This document shows, one piece after another, positions 22,618-33,900 of a DNA stretch of 64,000 bases. The stretch comes from Fasciolopsis buskii. Taxonomy: Eukaryota > Platyhelminthes > Trematoda > Plagiorchiida > Fasciolidae. The notes below the pieces were generated by a model, which did no database searches, was not told the DNA's origin, and saw only the letters and a program-made list of their open reading frames with translations. The stretch's first letter is position 1; every line of letters begins with the position of its first letter. The position numbers and the translations under genes are program-made. Where the stretch lies: contig LUCM01004089.1 in assembly GCA_008360955.1 (NCBI GenBank), positions 4,307 to 68,306 of the forward strand, in the 5' to 3' direction.

Positions 22618-23221
22618 GTGATATGTGACGTATGGTGGATTCTAAAGCTTCAGGATGAAAGTTGTACACAATTTTGATATCGTCTGCGAAGGGAAACGGG
22701 TTGCCGTTCCGAATAACATCGAAGACATCATTAGCATACAAAAGAAAGAGCAGGGGGCCCAGGACGCTGCCTTGGATCACACCGCTGGACACTAATCTAG
22801 GTTCAGATATTAAGCCATTTACTTGCACTATCTGCTTTCTAAATGACAAATAAGATGAAAACCACGACAGCATTGGATTAGCAATACCGTAGGATGCCAT
22901 TTTACTTAGCAACCTAGGGTGGGATACTCTGTCGAAAGCTTTCATCATGTCTAAAAAGACTACTATAACTGATCTTACAGTACTCAAGGCCTCGGTGATA
23001 GTGTTCAGGCAGTCAGTCATGCAAGTAGCGCAGGATTTCTTACGAAGGAATGCAAACTGGCCATGGTTAATAAGTTTGTTCCAGAAGGCGGGCCGCAAGA
23101 CTTTTCTTAATCAGGCGCTCCATGATCCTGGAAACTATAGGGGTGTGGTTTATTGGGCGATAGTTTGCAGGGTCTAGCGTAAGCCTTTTTTGTGAGCGGG
23201 TATAATAATGCAGATTTTAGT
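22618..23221 (-). pseudogene. CR1-like LINE, copy B (internal RT fragment)
   Basis: The minus-strand frame 23098-22460 begins with the same MRPAFWNKLINHGQFAFLRK stretch as copy A. It continues through motif A (FLDMMKAFDRVSH), motif B (SGVIQGSVLGPLLF, closer to consensus than copy A) and motif C (FPFADDIKIVY). After RHIS the CR1 similarity ends and repeat R begins. Catalytic motifs are intact, but the C-terminal and upstream parts are missing. Confidence 0.87.
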
Positions 23222-23451
23222 GGTCCTATAGGATCGCTAGCGCAATGGTTAGGGAATAAATTCACTTTTTGTTCCGTTTGTGGAACTCGCCTGGTCTACG
23301 GGCCTGGTGTGCATGCTACAGGGAATCAGTTATAACTGACCATGATCAGTTATTGGCAGTGGATCATGTGCATGTGATCCACCGCAAATTATTTTACTAC
23401 TTCCAATAGCCTGGAAAGGGCATAACTGAATGGGTTGCTGATGGCAGCGTG
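22891..23451. repeat. Near-identical block, right copy
   Basis: Counterpart of 21745-22305. Sequence continues beyond 23451 into the rest of segment S, so this looks like the complete version and the left one the truncated version. Confidence 0.85.
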
Positions 23452-24655
23452 GGCTGGATGCTAGAACAGGATTTGCCGCGAGAAGTCATTGAAAGAAGAG
23501 AAGGGAGAAGCATGAGAACACTAGAATCAGTGATTTGCGTTTGAACAGGACGATAGCAACTTTTCCACATAGTAGTTTCATTAGGTGTGTATGAATAATT
23601 AAGAAAGAATAATGAAAGTATACGTACCATATGTGCGGTTTGGGAGGACAGGGGTATGTTGAAAAATAGGGGGTGGATGGCGAAGTATGAGTGGACAGTC
23701 CGATGCGCTACTTCCCCAGACCGTCCAGCAAGGCAGCCAGATGCTTATCTAGCGAACAAGGGCAGAGTGGTGTTTCCCCTTTCGCAAGGTCAGGTCTGGG
23801 CTGATGAAATACATATCCCTTATAGAAGGTGGCCCATTCCTTCGCAGCCCGAACATGCTTTAATTGCTAGGCTCAGTATGATCCAGCAGAGAAGTTTTTT
23901 CTAACAGAGGAATGGTTAAGCCCATATAGGTACTTTCCATAGTTACTCCGCCTGACCTTAGTTTTCCGCGTTGTTTAATTCGCAACTGCTGGAGATGGTC
24001 TGTTTTCCACACGTCCAGAGATGCTGAAGCACACTTGTCCCAGTCATTTGCATTTTTGCGCTTACGAACTAAGGAAAACCAAAAAGGGATAAGCAACCAA
24101 ACGGAGGATAGTGATTTATGCCGTGGAACACAGACCTGTACGTAGGGCTCCGTTATCCCCAACACCGCTTCTTGCTTTCATCAACGAGTGTTGCTGAAAC
24201 TTACTAATGTGAACTGAAGTGTTGCGTAAGCGAATCAGATTGTGTGCGGTGTGGACAGATTTTTTAATTAAACCAAGCTGGGTACCTAAAGGAAACAAGT
24301 CCACCTGATCCGAGTTGGCAGGTTATTGGAGATCAAAATGAGCAGGTAGGAAGGGTAAAGCGTACCTCGAGTGTGTTCTGTGGTGAAATGTCTGCGAAGA
24401 GAGCACCTAGTTCCGGTAGTGCCCAGCATGGAGACAGGACCTTTATGGGTAAATTAGGGGAAAAGATATCTATGGGGTAAGGAACCAGAAGTGAGAAGAC
24501 CGATATAAAGATGGCTGACCGCGGTTACAGCTGTCATAGAATCCAGCATCCTCTTGCCATCACGGACCTTAATGTTATTTATTGTTGTTGGCTGAGATGC
24601 ACGTTTTGGAGACTTTACTCCAGTAATTTAAAATCCTAAACTAACATTGCATGCC
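23222..24655. repeat. Segment S, copy 3
   Basis: Full-length relative of 13322-14694, with the same landmarks in order (TGTGCGGTTTGG at about 23631, CTTCCCCAGACCG near 23711). It is followed, like copy 1, by the 516-base near-identical block and a CR1-like copy. Minus-strand frames such as 23860-24165 have no known domain. Confidence 0.78.
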
Positions 24656-26180
24656 CGAGTCTCTGAGAGATAAGGGTTGTATATACGAAGAAGGAATCGA
24701 ACAGTCAGCAGTTTGCGGGCTTCGTTTTTGAAGCCGCTGTTAGACGACGATAGGAGGCACAACTGTTGATGCAATGAGTTCCACTAAGAACAATATTTCA
24801 TAATAAAAAGTTCACTTTATTGGTTGTTTTTGCTATGTCAGTCATGATGACGAGCTTTGTGTTTCAAAGGGAGTGGGGAGTTTCGTTTTTAACTGAGGGT
24901 CTGAAATGCAACTGTTACCATTTATGAGACTATTGAAGAATATTAAGTTTGCTTCCGCACGCCGAAGCCACAGAGGTTCGAGATTCAGCACTGAACATCG
25001 TTCCTTGTAACTTAAGCTTGAATATATGCATGCTAGCTGCTGGTAAATACACGCTGAACGTCTGTTGCACTGCCTCATGCTGGAGCAGATTAGAGAACGA
25101 TAATCCAGAATGGGTCTGCCGTGTGTTTTGAAGAGGTTTAGTTTACTCTCGTTCAGCTTAAATGTCCTATGTAGCATCCCCACTGTTTTATTCCCTTTTG
25201 CAATTTGAGCAAGTGCGTGCTACTGAAAGCTGAAGCTGCCAATGCAGTTCAAACCTAAGTCACGAGCTTTGTTGCTCCTGGGTGTGCTTTGACTACTTGT
25301 TACAAGGATCCCTTTGGATAAGATGCACTTGTAGCACATGAGACAGCTTTTTTCGGCTGAGAACTCTATCGCCCATTCGTTTGCCCAAATGTTGGGGGAT
25401 ATTAAGTCTTGAGTTATTTCGTCGACAATGGAGCCTACAGCCTCAGGCTGGAAAGTTTAAACGATTTTGGTGTCAACGGCAAATAGGAAGGGAACACCAT
25501 TCCGGACAACGTTGAAGGCATCATTTACGTACAAATGAAACAGCAGGGGCCTTGCACTCTGCCTTGAATCCCACGATTAGTTACTGGTCTGGGGTGGGAG
25601 GTGAAACCATTTGCTTTCACTGCCTTATTTCTGGATGAAAGATATGACGTAAACCATGACAGTTTGGGGTCGGCGATCCCATAGGATTTCATCTTTATCA
25701 GCCTACGATGGGATACTCCCTCGAAAGCTTTTGTCTTATGCAGATAAACTACTATCACCGACTTTCTGGCTTCGGCAGCCGTTGTGATGTTATCTAGGCA
25801 ATCAGTCATACAGATAGCGCAAGATTTCTTTTGGAGAAAACCATGTTAACTAGTGCTGGCAAGTTTGTGGTCAGTAAGGTATGCGGTTTTTATCAAGCGC
25901 TCCATGATTCCAGAGGCAAGCGAGTTATGGTTGATCGGTCTATAGTTGGCTGGGTCTATTCGTGTGTATGGGATTTATGACAAACGTTTTCTATTGGGGG
26001 GGAAAGGCGCCGCATTGGACGGAGAGGTTGAATATGCTTGTCAACAATATTGAAATATCTCCTCCATCTAGTGTAAAGATGGCTGGATGTAGCGAGTCTG
26101 GTCCATTGTGATAGCTGATTTTTCCACCAACGGAGCTATCTCTTTAGGTAGGAAGGTAACTAGTAGATTAGCTGAGGACA
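24656..26180 (-). pseudogene. CR1-like LINE, copy D
   Basis: Minus-strand remnant. 25183-24842 encodes the C-terminal region (HRTFKLNESKLNLFKTHG; KERCSVLNLEPLWLRR). 25809-25525 holds MTDCLDNITTAAEARKSV, a motif A read as VVYLHKTKAFEGVSHRRL and a motif B read as RGIQGRVQGP. The motif A Asp is His and the motif B Gly-Ser is altered, so the copy is inactive. Similarity to the LINE continues to about 26180 without open frames. Its first 516 bases are the block shared with 14695-15210. Confidence 0.83.
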
Positions 26181-26379
26181 CATCGATGGAACCGTTTTAA
26201 TTGACCACAGTTAATCTTTTGTCTCGGCAAATCATTGCTTTTTCCTGCTGAAATTGCGAGCTAGTGGTATGGACGGTAGGTCAACGAGGTGGGCAAGTGA
26301 ATTTTCAATGATAGACCTTTCAACGTCCTAGTAGAGGAGGAAAAGAGTGGCCACTATTGCAATGTCTCGGGGCTTGGTA

Positions 26380-26960
26380 CTCGGACGACGGCTGGTTTTA
26401 CAGTTACTAAGTTATCTGGCTGCGACACCGCAGTCTCGCAGTTTTTCCTTCGCTGATAACGTGAAGCTGGCTGGATCCCCTGAACAGGATGCTCTGGGCG
26501 GGATATGGTCTCAGTAATAAACTGGGCAAAACGCGGGCTCTACAAATTAATATTGGGAAAAATCATCTGCCTTAGAGGAATCCAGAGGACTTTGCGAAGA
26601 CCCATGAGGACGGCCATTTCGAGGCATATGCTGTGAACAAAACAAAGGACCTAGGAATTCAATTCAGGTGGGGGTTCCAGGTGGGCTAGCCAGTGGGCAG
26701 CGGTTGTCGGAAACCCAGGGGAAAGCCCGCTGTTACGCCGAAAAGCCGAAATGTTTTGTTCCATTGTATAAGGCCTTCTTCTGTCCCCACTTAGGATCAG
26801 TGCGTTCAGGCTTGGTTCCTATTCTTCTAGAACGAAAAAGAGTGTTTGCCCAGCGGTATTATAGAATTTTAAAGATAGGTAATCTATGATCAGCGGTTGA
26901 ATGACTTGGCCTTGTTCTGAATGCAGCGCCGTAGGACTAGAAGCATCTGGTTGATACGTT
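26380..26960 (+). pseudogene. LINE fragment on the + strand (RT motif C to C-terminus)
   Basis: Read on the + strand, about 26440-26510 gives SFADNVKLAGSPEQDAL, a reverse transcriptase motif C with the usual FADD changed to FADN. The frame 26668-26889 then gives LYKAFFCPHLGSVRSGLVP, matching the LYKxFVRPHL region downstream of the RT in CR1/Jockey LINEs. It faces the minus-strand copies head to head. The loss of one catalytic Asp and the stops mark it as a relic. Confidence 0.6.
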
Positions 26961-27737
26961 TGCAGTAATTAAAATTTAAGTGGAGTTCCTCGAGAGACCC
27001 TTCTTTACGAAGACCGCGGCTTTAGAAGGAGGGAAAATGGAACGAAAGTGATAAATCCTCGCTCTCGACTGGTAACTAGAAGACACTTATTCAACAAAAG
27101 ATAAGTAAATGAATGGAATGGGGTGCGACACAAACTGCCAGGCATTTTAAGTAAGAAGCAGTTGGCGAACGGGATGAGGTTATATAGTCCGGCTGCGTTG
27201 TAGAGGTAATTGCGTTGTTAACCAGTTTGTAAATAACAGGACCAAGTGATGTAAGGAGTGTACCGAAAAATCGATGCGCCATGTATTGGTTTTCATTGTG
27301 AATGATATAATGTTAATAACGCGGCGTTGTTGGTAGATGTAATCCGTCAACGTTACAACTACCGCGGGTAGCCTTCAAAAGGGCTATATTGCAAGGTCCC
27401 TTGCAATGCCCACGGAGTACTCCTTCTCCCGCCGCGAGGGTGAGACGAGTTCCCCTCCTGCCTTCCATTGGTTTCCAGCGGAAATAGGGTCGCCGACGCA
27501 CCGAGAATAACGCGAAGAGTATAACGCTCGCAGAGGTGCTTACCATCTAAAGAACACTAGACGCTGGTTCGGCCATTGGGATCACTTATGTCTTGTAAAA
27601 AGTGGAATAAAGTGAACTGAAGCATCGTCTGATGCAAGAACCTGGACGACCAAGCATCTCGCCCTTTAGTCCAGTAATCTAACTGGAACTGGATCTGAAC
27701 TTTCGGTGTGCGGATACGTTTGCGCTAGTTTCATAGG
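26961..27737 (+). promoter_or_regulatory. Upstream region of the PIP4K2 gene
   Basis: No coding domain is seen. A GC- and CpG-richer patch at about 27340-27550 contains a perfect inverted repeat at 27389-27406 (TTGCAAGG-TC-CCTTGCAA) and a reversed CCAAT-type box (CCATTGG, about 27467). These are reasonable but unproven promoter or 5' UTR features. TTTCATAG directly before the G-ATG start (AG at 27735-27736) could be the acceptor of a 5' UTR intron or of a spliced leader, since flatworms trans-splice. A 78-codon minus-strand frame (27546-27313) starts with a hydrophobic stretch but has no support. Confidence 0.35.
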
Positions 27738-27946
27738 ATGGCAACTATTTCGAAACAAAAAAAAGTTAGGAAAGTACGCCAGAAGCTCAAGCTGTTCCGT
27801 GCAAATGAGCCGCTTAAAAGCGTTTTAATGTGGGGTATCAATTATTCCTTCTCCGCTATGAATCACGTCAAGCCCCGTGCAATGTTGCTAAAGGACGACT
27901 TCAAGGCGTACATGAAAGTTAAAATAAATAATTATCTCTTCAACAA
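27738..27946 (+). CDS. PIP4K2: PIP4K2 exon 1
   Basis: 209 bases encode residues 1-69 and the first two bases of codon 70. It starts [18 protein letters not shown], a basic tail, then the type II-specific [16 protein letters not shown] and [18 protein letters not shown]. If the intron were not removed, the frame would read six more codons to a TAA at 27966. The donor is GTACAT at 27947. Confidence 0.92.
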
Positions 27947-30900
27947 GTACATGTCTGCTTTTTCTTAATGACTTCATCTAGAGAGAATATGCCGAGCCGC
28001 TTTAAGTTCAAGGAATATTGTCCAATGGTCTTCAAAGCTTTACGAGATCGGTTCAATGTTAATAAGCTTGATTACTGGGTGAGTATACCTTTTCATTTTT
28101 AGCATTTGGGAACTTGTTTGTCAGCTATTTTTCATCTTTATATACTGACTTCCAACTTAAGATGAGTATTCTAACGGAAGCCTGATAAGGCAGAGTGATT
28201 TCGCTCAAATCACATGCGTAAAGTGGATGAATGGTTTGCTGCTTTCGTTGTTCGTCATACATAAGTGCACTGTATTTCTTGAAATGGGCCGCTGCCATGG
28301 GAATGCCGTCAAGCTGAGAGTAATTTGTAAAAGAGCGGCAGGTGATGTTTACTCATGTGGCTCGTAACCTTCCGCCTAGTCTAAATGTTCCAAAGCAAAC
28401 GGCCGCCTCATGTAATAACGAATTTCCATTTATCAGCTTAGTGATTTGTCCCTCACACTGCGTTGACCACTTAGGTACTTCAGACATAGGAGTGTCTGCG
28501 TTCTCTGCTGATCAGTAGGGAATTGTACTTTCAGCTGCGACATTGTATCTTCATTTACGCATTCTCTAAGGGGATATAGATGTCCACTCTTAGGTCGAAA
28601 AACTTTGGGTTCATCACGTTATCATAACATGAAAAACAAAAGCTGCTAAAGAAACACTGATCCGATGTGAAAAGTTGGTGGGTAAATCAGCCAAGACCAT
28701 CTCCCGATTTGTCGGATTTAGGGTCGAGTGTGGTACATTCGAGTTTCTATGGATGGAGGACGATCAACGGAGGATGGAGGACAAAAAACACGAGTGACAC
28801 TTGTGTGTACTCACAGGAAAGTGCAAGTCATACTTGGGAAGATAGCCCCCTGTGTACCTTGGTAGATGCAACGTGTATAACAGCCAGACCCCTGCAAAGG
28901 ACTTCAGCAACTTTCGTCAGCAGTCCAGTAGAACGTGCAGAGAACGGCATAGAAGGGCAGAAGAAAACCGGCAAGTAAATGCTTTCAAGCCTCATGACCT
29001 TCGAATTTAAAATGATACTTCTCAAAGTTCCTTTATGCAAGTGGTACGCGATAACCACTGTGAATAGTGCATGTGGCAGTAACACCATGAAGCGGTGCCA
29101 TAACAAACGAGTCATTAGCCATTCGTTGTTTACTCCGTTCTCCGAAACACATGGATAATGCCAGTTATCTTCCTCATTTCCCTGAATTCGATGCCACTAT
29201 ATGGATAACCCACAGCACTGGCATACAATGACCTTGGCCGAGCGTTTTTTGATAAGGCAATCCACACCTCCTCGTAAAAGGACCTCGCAGTGGGTAACCC
29301 AGTCTTTCCGAATGGAGTCGATCTTTGGGCAAGCGTAACAGATATTTCAGCCAACTCAACTTGCACAACCTCAGTTTCCGTTTGTTCGACTGAACTCTAC
29401 GACTCAACACGCTACGTCTAACGCTTAAGGTACCGCGAAGATCCTCTCGTCATATTCGAACGATACTACGAAGCTTCCGGCGTTCAAACGCCGTTCTTCT
29501 TCGGAGTCACCCCGGTTAGTGGGACCTATAGCGGGACCGGTCTTATCGCTGAAGTGTAATTTCGACCTTTGATGAATAATGGGGTGTTGTGGCGATGCCA
29601 CCGATATTCCAAACTGTTCAAAGTGAATCGAGTTTTTTATCTACTCGAAAACGCTTTATGCAATATGCATTCACCTAGTGACATGCAACTACCTAAGCAG
29701 ATTAGCTCATCTTCACCCAACTCTTCCGTTGCGAGAACAGGGACCGATTTCAAGCTAACTATCCTGCAACAAAATTTTATTCTTTGAGGATGCACAGCGC
29801 GTCCCAAATTCTGTTGCAGGACATTATTTTTGCAGCAGTTGGGGAAGTAGATAAACTACCATTTAGGCAGTGGGGGTCGTATATTGGATAGAATGTCTTT
29901 GCATAAACAGAGACCTCGACTGACGTTTACCGATTTGGCACTTCTTTGATAGCGGTGCGAAATCCGTTTGTCGATCAAGGGTCGAGTTTACATTGCAACG
30001 ATGAAATCGGTTCTGCTAAGTGGCCCAGGAACATATGCATTGACAGCAAACCTGCGAAAACGGCATGTTTAAGTACCAATTTCTCCGCGGTCTCTCTAGT
30101 TCGTGGTGGACGAACCATATTAACAATGCTGAGGTTAGGCATAAGTTATGGGGCCCTATAAGGCAATCAATCGGATATGTACTGAATTTGAATAGGTTAA
30201 GGTGGATGAGATATATTATTCACGGCCGCAGATCTTTGGAAAATTAGTCAAACTGGCTAATCCTTCAGCTGGAGGAAGAATATAGAAACCCTAACCAATG
30301 AAGTACTTCAAACAAGCCAAGTTGGATTACCTAATTGGAGTCCGCAAGATATCCAGTACAGTGTCTGGAGATTCTAGACGATATCGCTCATTTCCCCAGC
30401 TCGTAACATCCTTGTATTCCGACTACTTCCGCTCCTTCATGGTTCTTTTGCTTTGCGATCTTTTAATTGTTTTTCCGTTATTATTTGGTGCTGCGAGGTA
30501 GCGCTTTCTTGCAAGGTTAGTGGTTTTGCAAACTGAACCGAACTACACTGCCCCTGAGACGGCCGAGAAATACTTGCAACTTGCATAGGCCTCCATTTGC
30601 AAGCAGAACATTTGGCGCTATTTAATTTCGGAACAAATATCAGTGCTACTATTCTCACATATGTATAGGGGAATTTCCTTAAGGGTCCTAATCGTACAGA
30701 TGAAAAAGGTGATAGAGGACAATCCTGACGAAAACCGCTTCCATTCAGTTTTTAAAACTACTACTCTTGCACAACGCCATCATCATCATCATCATCGTTC
30801 AAAGTTAAACAGCAAGGTAAGCCTCACTGACCGCTGCCTTTTCTCCAAAGTTACATATTTCCATATAAAGAGTAACTATCCAAGGGGAGCATAGGTGAAC

Positions 30901-33900
30901 CTACGCAGGTGGAAAAAGGTAAGATGCCGCCTCAACCAACACACGTAACACAGTATAACTGTACAACTGCGCGTTTTTCAATCATTCCGATTCGATAGAA
31001 AATGACAACACGACCGTCACTGTTCGCGATTCACTGCCATATCCTTCAATGTCTCCAGCCAGCTAGGTGACAGGTCTTTCGGACTGCTGCTGACAAGACG
31101 TGAGATACCTAATTTGCCTAACTTCGCTGTACATTTTCTCATTTCATGTTGCCACGCCATCTGTTGACCTCCAGATGGCTTCTTCCACTCCTTGGGAGGA
31201 ACCCAAAATTGGGCACGGTAGGGTAGACGAGTGTTCGCCCTACGCAGCGCGTGACCCAACCAGCGTAGTCTACCAAGTTTCATGCGCTGATGTAAGGTGT
31301 TTTGAGAACCAACACCAAGCACTAGATTCCTGACCTCCACATTACTCACCCGGTCACTCCATCCAATTCTAGCCATACTGCGTAGACATTGGTGGTCGAA
31401 AACCTCCAACCGACAAACATCTCCCACACGCATACTCCATGTCTCGCAACCGTACAAGTGAACTGAGCGTATTGCACCACAGTGCACGCGACCTTTCAAC
31501 TTCAATGAAATGAAATATCGGGCCGACACCACAAGTGCTTCAGTTCAGTTTAAGCTGCTCGAGCCTTCAATATACACGTGTTTACCTCTACTGCTGAGCT
31601 ACCTTCGTTCGACAAGCAGCTGCCAAGGCATGTGAAACGGTCCGCAATCGTTAGTTCCTCTCTATCCAGTATCAATTTCGGCACTACTGTTGTCCAGTCC
31701 TATAGCAACACTTTGCACTTTGAAGGTGCAAAGCACATGCCTAACCGAGCAGCCGACCTCGAAGGTCTATCTAGTGCGCGTTGTGCATGGCCCGCGGATT
31801 CGAACAGACATCCAACAACGTTATCTGTGTAATCTAGATCACACAAGTTCCCTCCATTTCCCATTTAGATTCCTACATCTTGGAGACTTCCCAAAACATC
31901 TTCCATCACGTCGTCCTTGATGAGGTTGAACAGGAATGGAGAGATGGAACACCCTTGTCGAACGCCACTAGTTGTTTCGAATGAACTTGATAGTTCACCG
32001 TATACCCTAACGCGACCATAGGTATGCGAGTACAATGCTCGCAACAGGTTCACAAACTTCGTTGGCATACCCTTCCGGTAGAGAGCACTGAGTAGTGCTA
32101 GTCGATCCACGGAGTCAAGAGCACCTTTCAAGTCGAGGAAGACTACGATCGTAGGGCGGCGGTGCGTGTGGCGCGTTTCGAGTATCTGTCGAAGAGTGAA
32201 TATTTGGTCGATGCAACCTCGACCTGGACGAAATCCGGCCTGTTGTTCGCGGATATTACTCTCGCGAATCGGTGTCAAACGGCGCAGCATTATCGAAGCT
32301 AAGACCTTAGTAACTCTCGGAATTAAACTAATCCCACGATGATTGCTGCAGTCACTCAGTGTACCCTTCTTGAAGATGGGTACAATCAGTGACTCACCCC
32401 ACGACGACGTAATACATTCCTCGTTCCAAATATCACGAAGCAAGGAGGTAAGTGATTTCATCAGCACCTCTCCACCCAATTCGAAAAGAACTGGGGGAAG
32501 GTCGTCGGGACCGGCAGCTTTTCCTCTCTTCAGAAGCCGAATATTCGACTCCACTTCCACTTCCGTTGGAGGATCAAGTGACACCTCCCAAGGATTCACA
32601 GCTCCAGGCGTCGGACTAGATACGATAGCGTATGGCCAGCTAAGTTGATCCTTGAAATACTCTGCCCACCGGTCCAGTCTTTCCTGTCTGCCGTGAATGA
32701 GCTCTCCAGTCCTATCGCACACGACTTCACTAACCGAAGTTCGCCGCCCACCACTGTCGCGTATAAGCTTAAACAGTCTTTGACTGTTACCTGAAGCAAC
32801 CGCTTCCTCCATCTGTTCGGCTACCTTAACCCACCAGTTTTCGCGGTCATTCCTAAGGCTTATGGTCAACTGGCGCTGCAACTGCCGACGCATCTTATTC
32901 ATTTCCTTGCAGTTAGGCAGCTCGCGTTTTTGCTCCATTAGAATAAGCGACGCTTGAGAGATCCAGTGTTTTTGATGATCACTAGATCTGGGACCGCAGG
33001 CGAAATTCGCTGCCAAATGCATAGCCTGCTTAATTTGATCCCACTGATCGTCTACATTGCCACTGGTCGCAGTTCTTAGTTCCTCTGATAGTTTCTGTTC
33101 GAACCTGTTGCGAACAACCGAATCGGACAAACGTTCGACAGCCAATCGGGTGTGTGGCCTGCGTCGATGGCCATTCAGCTGCAGCAAAAATCGCACTAAA
33201 ACTAACGCATGGTCCGATTAGACGTACGTGGTTCAGTACGATCTACAATTCTGGACAGAACCGCGCCAACGGTAGCTAACTGCGATATGGTCAATCTGAC
33301 TCAGTGTACCTGTCCAGTTAGAACGCCACGTCGCTGTGCGACGCGAACTGTGTCGGAAATTCGTACTAGATAGGAATAAATGATTATCTGCACAGAATTG
33401 GAGAGGTCTTTCCCCGTTGTCTGTTCGCTGTGCAGGCAAGGCGCATCGCCCACCTAAACAAGACTCCGATGCACTCAGTTTTCCAACTTGTGCATTAAAG
33501 TTACCTGCTACTACTACAATATCAGAGCGTTTGCTCTTCCGAACCAGAGAGACGAGCTTATCGTAAAATTCGTCTTTCTCCATGTCAGTGCTGCAGTCTG
33601 TGGGAGCGTATGCCGAGATAACAAATAAACTACGCTTAACATTACTATCCTTTCGGACGCCGACTGATCCCTGCAGTCTCATGGCACACAAGCGACTGTT
33701 GACTGGGATCCAGTCTAAAAGGGCTGCTTCAGCCTTCTCACTTAAGACTATTCATACCCCGCGTTGACCGATAGCCTGAGCTGCTTCGTCTCCCGGAGTG
33801 TGCAGGGAATACCTTGACAAGACATTGGGCGCAGTTAGCTGAATTACTCTACTCGAATCCTGAATTCGTGTTTCACTCACACAGCAGACATCAATCGAAA

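Noticed and set aside
22460..23098. 212-codon minus-strand frame as one intact protein
   Set aside because: Its last 50 or so codons read through repeat R in a frame that is unrelated to the RT; the fusion is a junction artefact of repeats.
27313..27546. 78-codon minus-strand frame with hydrophobic start near the PIP4K2 promoter
   Set aside because: No family match, and ATG is followed at once by GTAAGC. Probably an accident of the GC-richer patch.
30643..30894. + strand frame with a His run
   Set aside because: The His codons come from the (CAT)6 microsatellite, and the frame overlaps an RTE relic.
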